Assembly (NCBI GenBank): GCA_963792175.1 | Contig: CAWBVG010000009.1 | Location: 6,311-70,310 of the forward strand | Reading direction: 5' to 3' | Length of the DNA: 64,000 nucleotides | DNA from: CAWBVG01 sp963792175 | GTDB lineage: Bacteria; Acidobacteriota; Vicinamibacteria; Vicinamibacterales; CAVVIG01 | In this document: positions 63,089 through 64,000 of the stretch, one piece after another | How the letters are laid out: every line of letters begins with the position of its first letter | Numbering within the stretch: position 1 is the first letter of the stretch | Made by a program: the position numbers and the translations under genes | Notes under the pieces: model-generated | Told to the model about the DNA's origin: nothing | The model's input: the letters and a program-made list of their open reading frames with translations, nothing else | Databases searched by the model: none

Positions 63089-63889
63089 CTACGCCTCGAA
63101 TCTCCAGGTCTCCATGTCCCGTCGGATTAACTCCGCCACATCACTAGCAAGCCTTGCGCTGGTTTTTTCAGCGCCTGGCGCCCACAGGCTCCCTCGCTGG
63201 GTCCTTTTTGGGACGGTCGCTGCGAAGGTACCAATCACATCGAGTACGAGTTTGGGGTTGGAGAGCATCGGGACGTGGCTGCTGTCCAGCTCGGTCGTGG
63301 CGGCGCCCATGCGCTTCGCGACAAACCGCTCCAACTCGGGATTGACCGTGCGGTCTTTCGTGGCCACGATGTACCAGCTCGGCTTCGACTTCCAGGCGGT
63401 CCCTTCAACCTTCTGGTCGAAGACGTCGGCCGCAGGCACCATCTGCGTCGCCCAGACCAGCTTCTGTTCCTGCTCGGACAAGTCTCCCGCGAAGCAGCCG
63501 ATGCCGTCCGGCCGCAGCCAGATGCGACCGTCCGCGACCTCGATGTAAGAGAAGACGTCCGTCTTGGGAAACTGATTCTGCTGGCTTTGGGATGTCTCGT
63601 TCTCGTCGGGTGCGAGCGCAGCGATGTAGACGAGCCCCGCCACACGGTCGTCTGTTCCCGCCGCCGTGATGAGCGTCCCCCCGTACGAGTGCCCGACCAG
63701 GATGGCGGGACTGCTGACGCGTCCGAGCGTCCGCTTGACTGTGGCCACGTCACCCTTGAGTGAGTCGAGGCTGTGCTGGCTGGCTATCACTTCATACCCC
63801 TCCGCCTGAAGCGGCGGGATCACTTTGCTGAAGCACGACCCGTCGGCCCACAGTCCGTGGACGAAGACGATGCTCGGTTTGTTCTGCAT
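63089..63889 (-). CDS. Alpha/beta hydrolase
   Basis: 266 residues from ATG 63889 with GAGATCGG upstream. VFVHGLWADGSCFSKVIPPL holds the oxyanion region, ILVGHSYGGTLITAAG the Ser nucleophile, YIVATKDRTVNPELERF the Asp and LDSSHVPMLSNPKLV the His. The group includes non-heme esterases and perhydrolase-like proteins; the substrate is unknown. About 35 residues at the C-terminus (after GTFAATVPK) exceed the usual length and may be run-on sequence. The gene is otherwise intact. Confidence 0.87.
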   Translation of the reverse strand: MQNKPSIVFVHGLWADGSCFSKVIPPLQAEGYEVIASQHSLDSLKGDVATVKRTLGRVSSPAILVGHSYGGTLITAAGTDDRVAGLVYIAALAPDENETSQSQQNQFPKTDVFSYIEVADGRIWLRPDGIGCFAGDLSEQEQKLVWATQMVPAADVFDQKVEGTAWKSKPSWYIVATKDRTVNPELERFVAKRMGAATTELDSSHVPMLSNPKLVLDVIGTFAATVPKRTQRGSLWAPGAEKTSARLASDVAELIRRDMETWRFEA

Positions 63890-64000
63890 TCCGATCTCTC
63901 CGGTGAACGACTTGCCTGTGCTTCGAGTCAGGCTATCGAAGGCCGCGCGGTCATTTTGGGCCAAGTCCGGCTTCTCGATAAACATAGGCGGCGGACCTGG

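Noticed and set aside
1..64000. tRNA or rRNA genes
   Set aside because: No cloverleaf-like segment with a CCA-compatible stem or rRNA landmark was noticed; a dedicated tRNA scan was not possible.

Overview
The window is about 64 kb of high-GC bacterial DNA. Its gene content points to the phylum Acidobacteriota, most likely a Vicinamibacteria-type lineage. The clues are two VWA proteins of the kind common in acidobacteria, a serine/threonine kinase fused to a TolB-like propeller, tandem PQQ-dehydrogenase/cytochrome c pairs, a GMC dehydrogenase with its gluconate-dehydrogenase-type small subunit, secreted Tat-dependent sugar enzymes, a tannase-family esterase and a PEP-CTERM protein. This assignment is inference from gene content; no rRNA gene is present.

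Layout. 0-5 kb: partial HD-GYP response regulator, SYLF lipid-binding protein, then a sortase locus (LPRTA-tailed secreted protein, VWA protein, class D-like sortase, signal peptidase I). 5-9 kb: acyl-CoA ligase, PilZ protein, and a coupled three-gene operon (split TPP decarboxylase plus metal-dependent cyclase). 9-17 kb: purA, hutH, hutU, an AAA ATPase coupled to hutU, msrP, a second VWA protein. 17-27 kb: citrate synthase facing a DNA-binding-domain/citrate synthase fusion, cupin, RNase III with an extra N-terminal domain, a RsbU-type phosphatase, cystathionine gamma-synthase, DedA, CutA, FtsB-like protein, and a second LPKTA-tailed protein. 27-42 kb: a periplasmic sugar-oxidation island (MFS transporter, Gfo/Idh/MocA oxidoreductase, TIM-barrel isomerase, two cytochrome c/PQQ-dehydrogenase pairs, LacI regulator, flavin reductase, GMC dehydrogenase with small subunit) and a membrane spermidine-synthase-like protein. 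42-55 kb: hydrolase, VOC protein, PEP-CTERM protein, secreted unknown, tannase, then an acyl-CoA degradation set (4CL-like ligase, thiolase, SDR, paired acyl-CoA dehydrogenases) interrupted by a secreted chorismate mutase and a gluzincin-like protein. 55-64 kb: a GH-A-fold protein, a badly frameshifted kinase, a second TIM-barrel isomerase, several relics, and a hydrolase.

Two signals run across the whole window. First, at least sixteen low-complexity repeats made of 7-9 bp (or 15-21 bp) units, usually arranged as two inverted arms around a short loop, sit between genes and also inside them. They supply signal peptides, in-frame inserts, a start codon and stop codons. Second, many conserved genes are broken by single-base indels (about two dozen, plus one nonsense codon). 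Reading continues cleanly in another frame on the far side of each break, so most of these probably reflect sequence error rather than gene decay.

The candidate system most worth following is the sortase locus. A class D-like sortase is translationally coupled to a VWA protein and lies next to a secreted protein ending in LPRTA plus a hydrophobic segment and basic tail. A paralogue with a nearly identical tail (LPKTA) lies 22 kb away. A separate PEP-CTERM tail on another protein implies that a second, exosortase-type sorting pathway also operates in this diderm cell.
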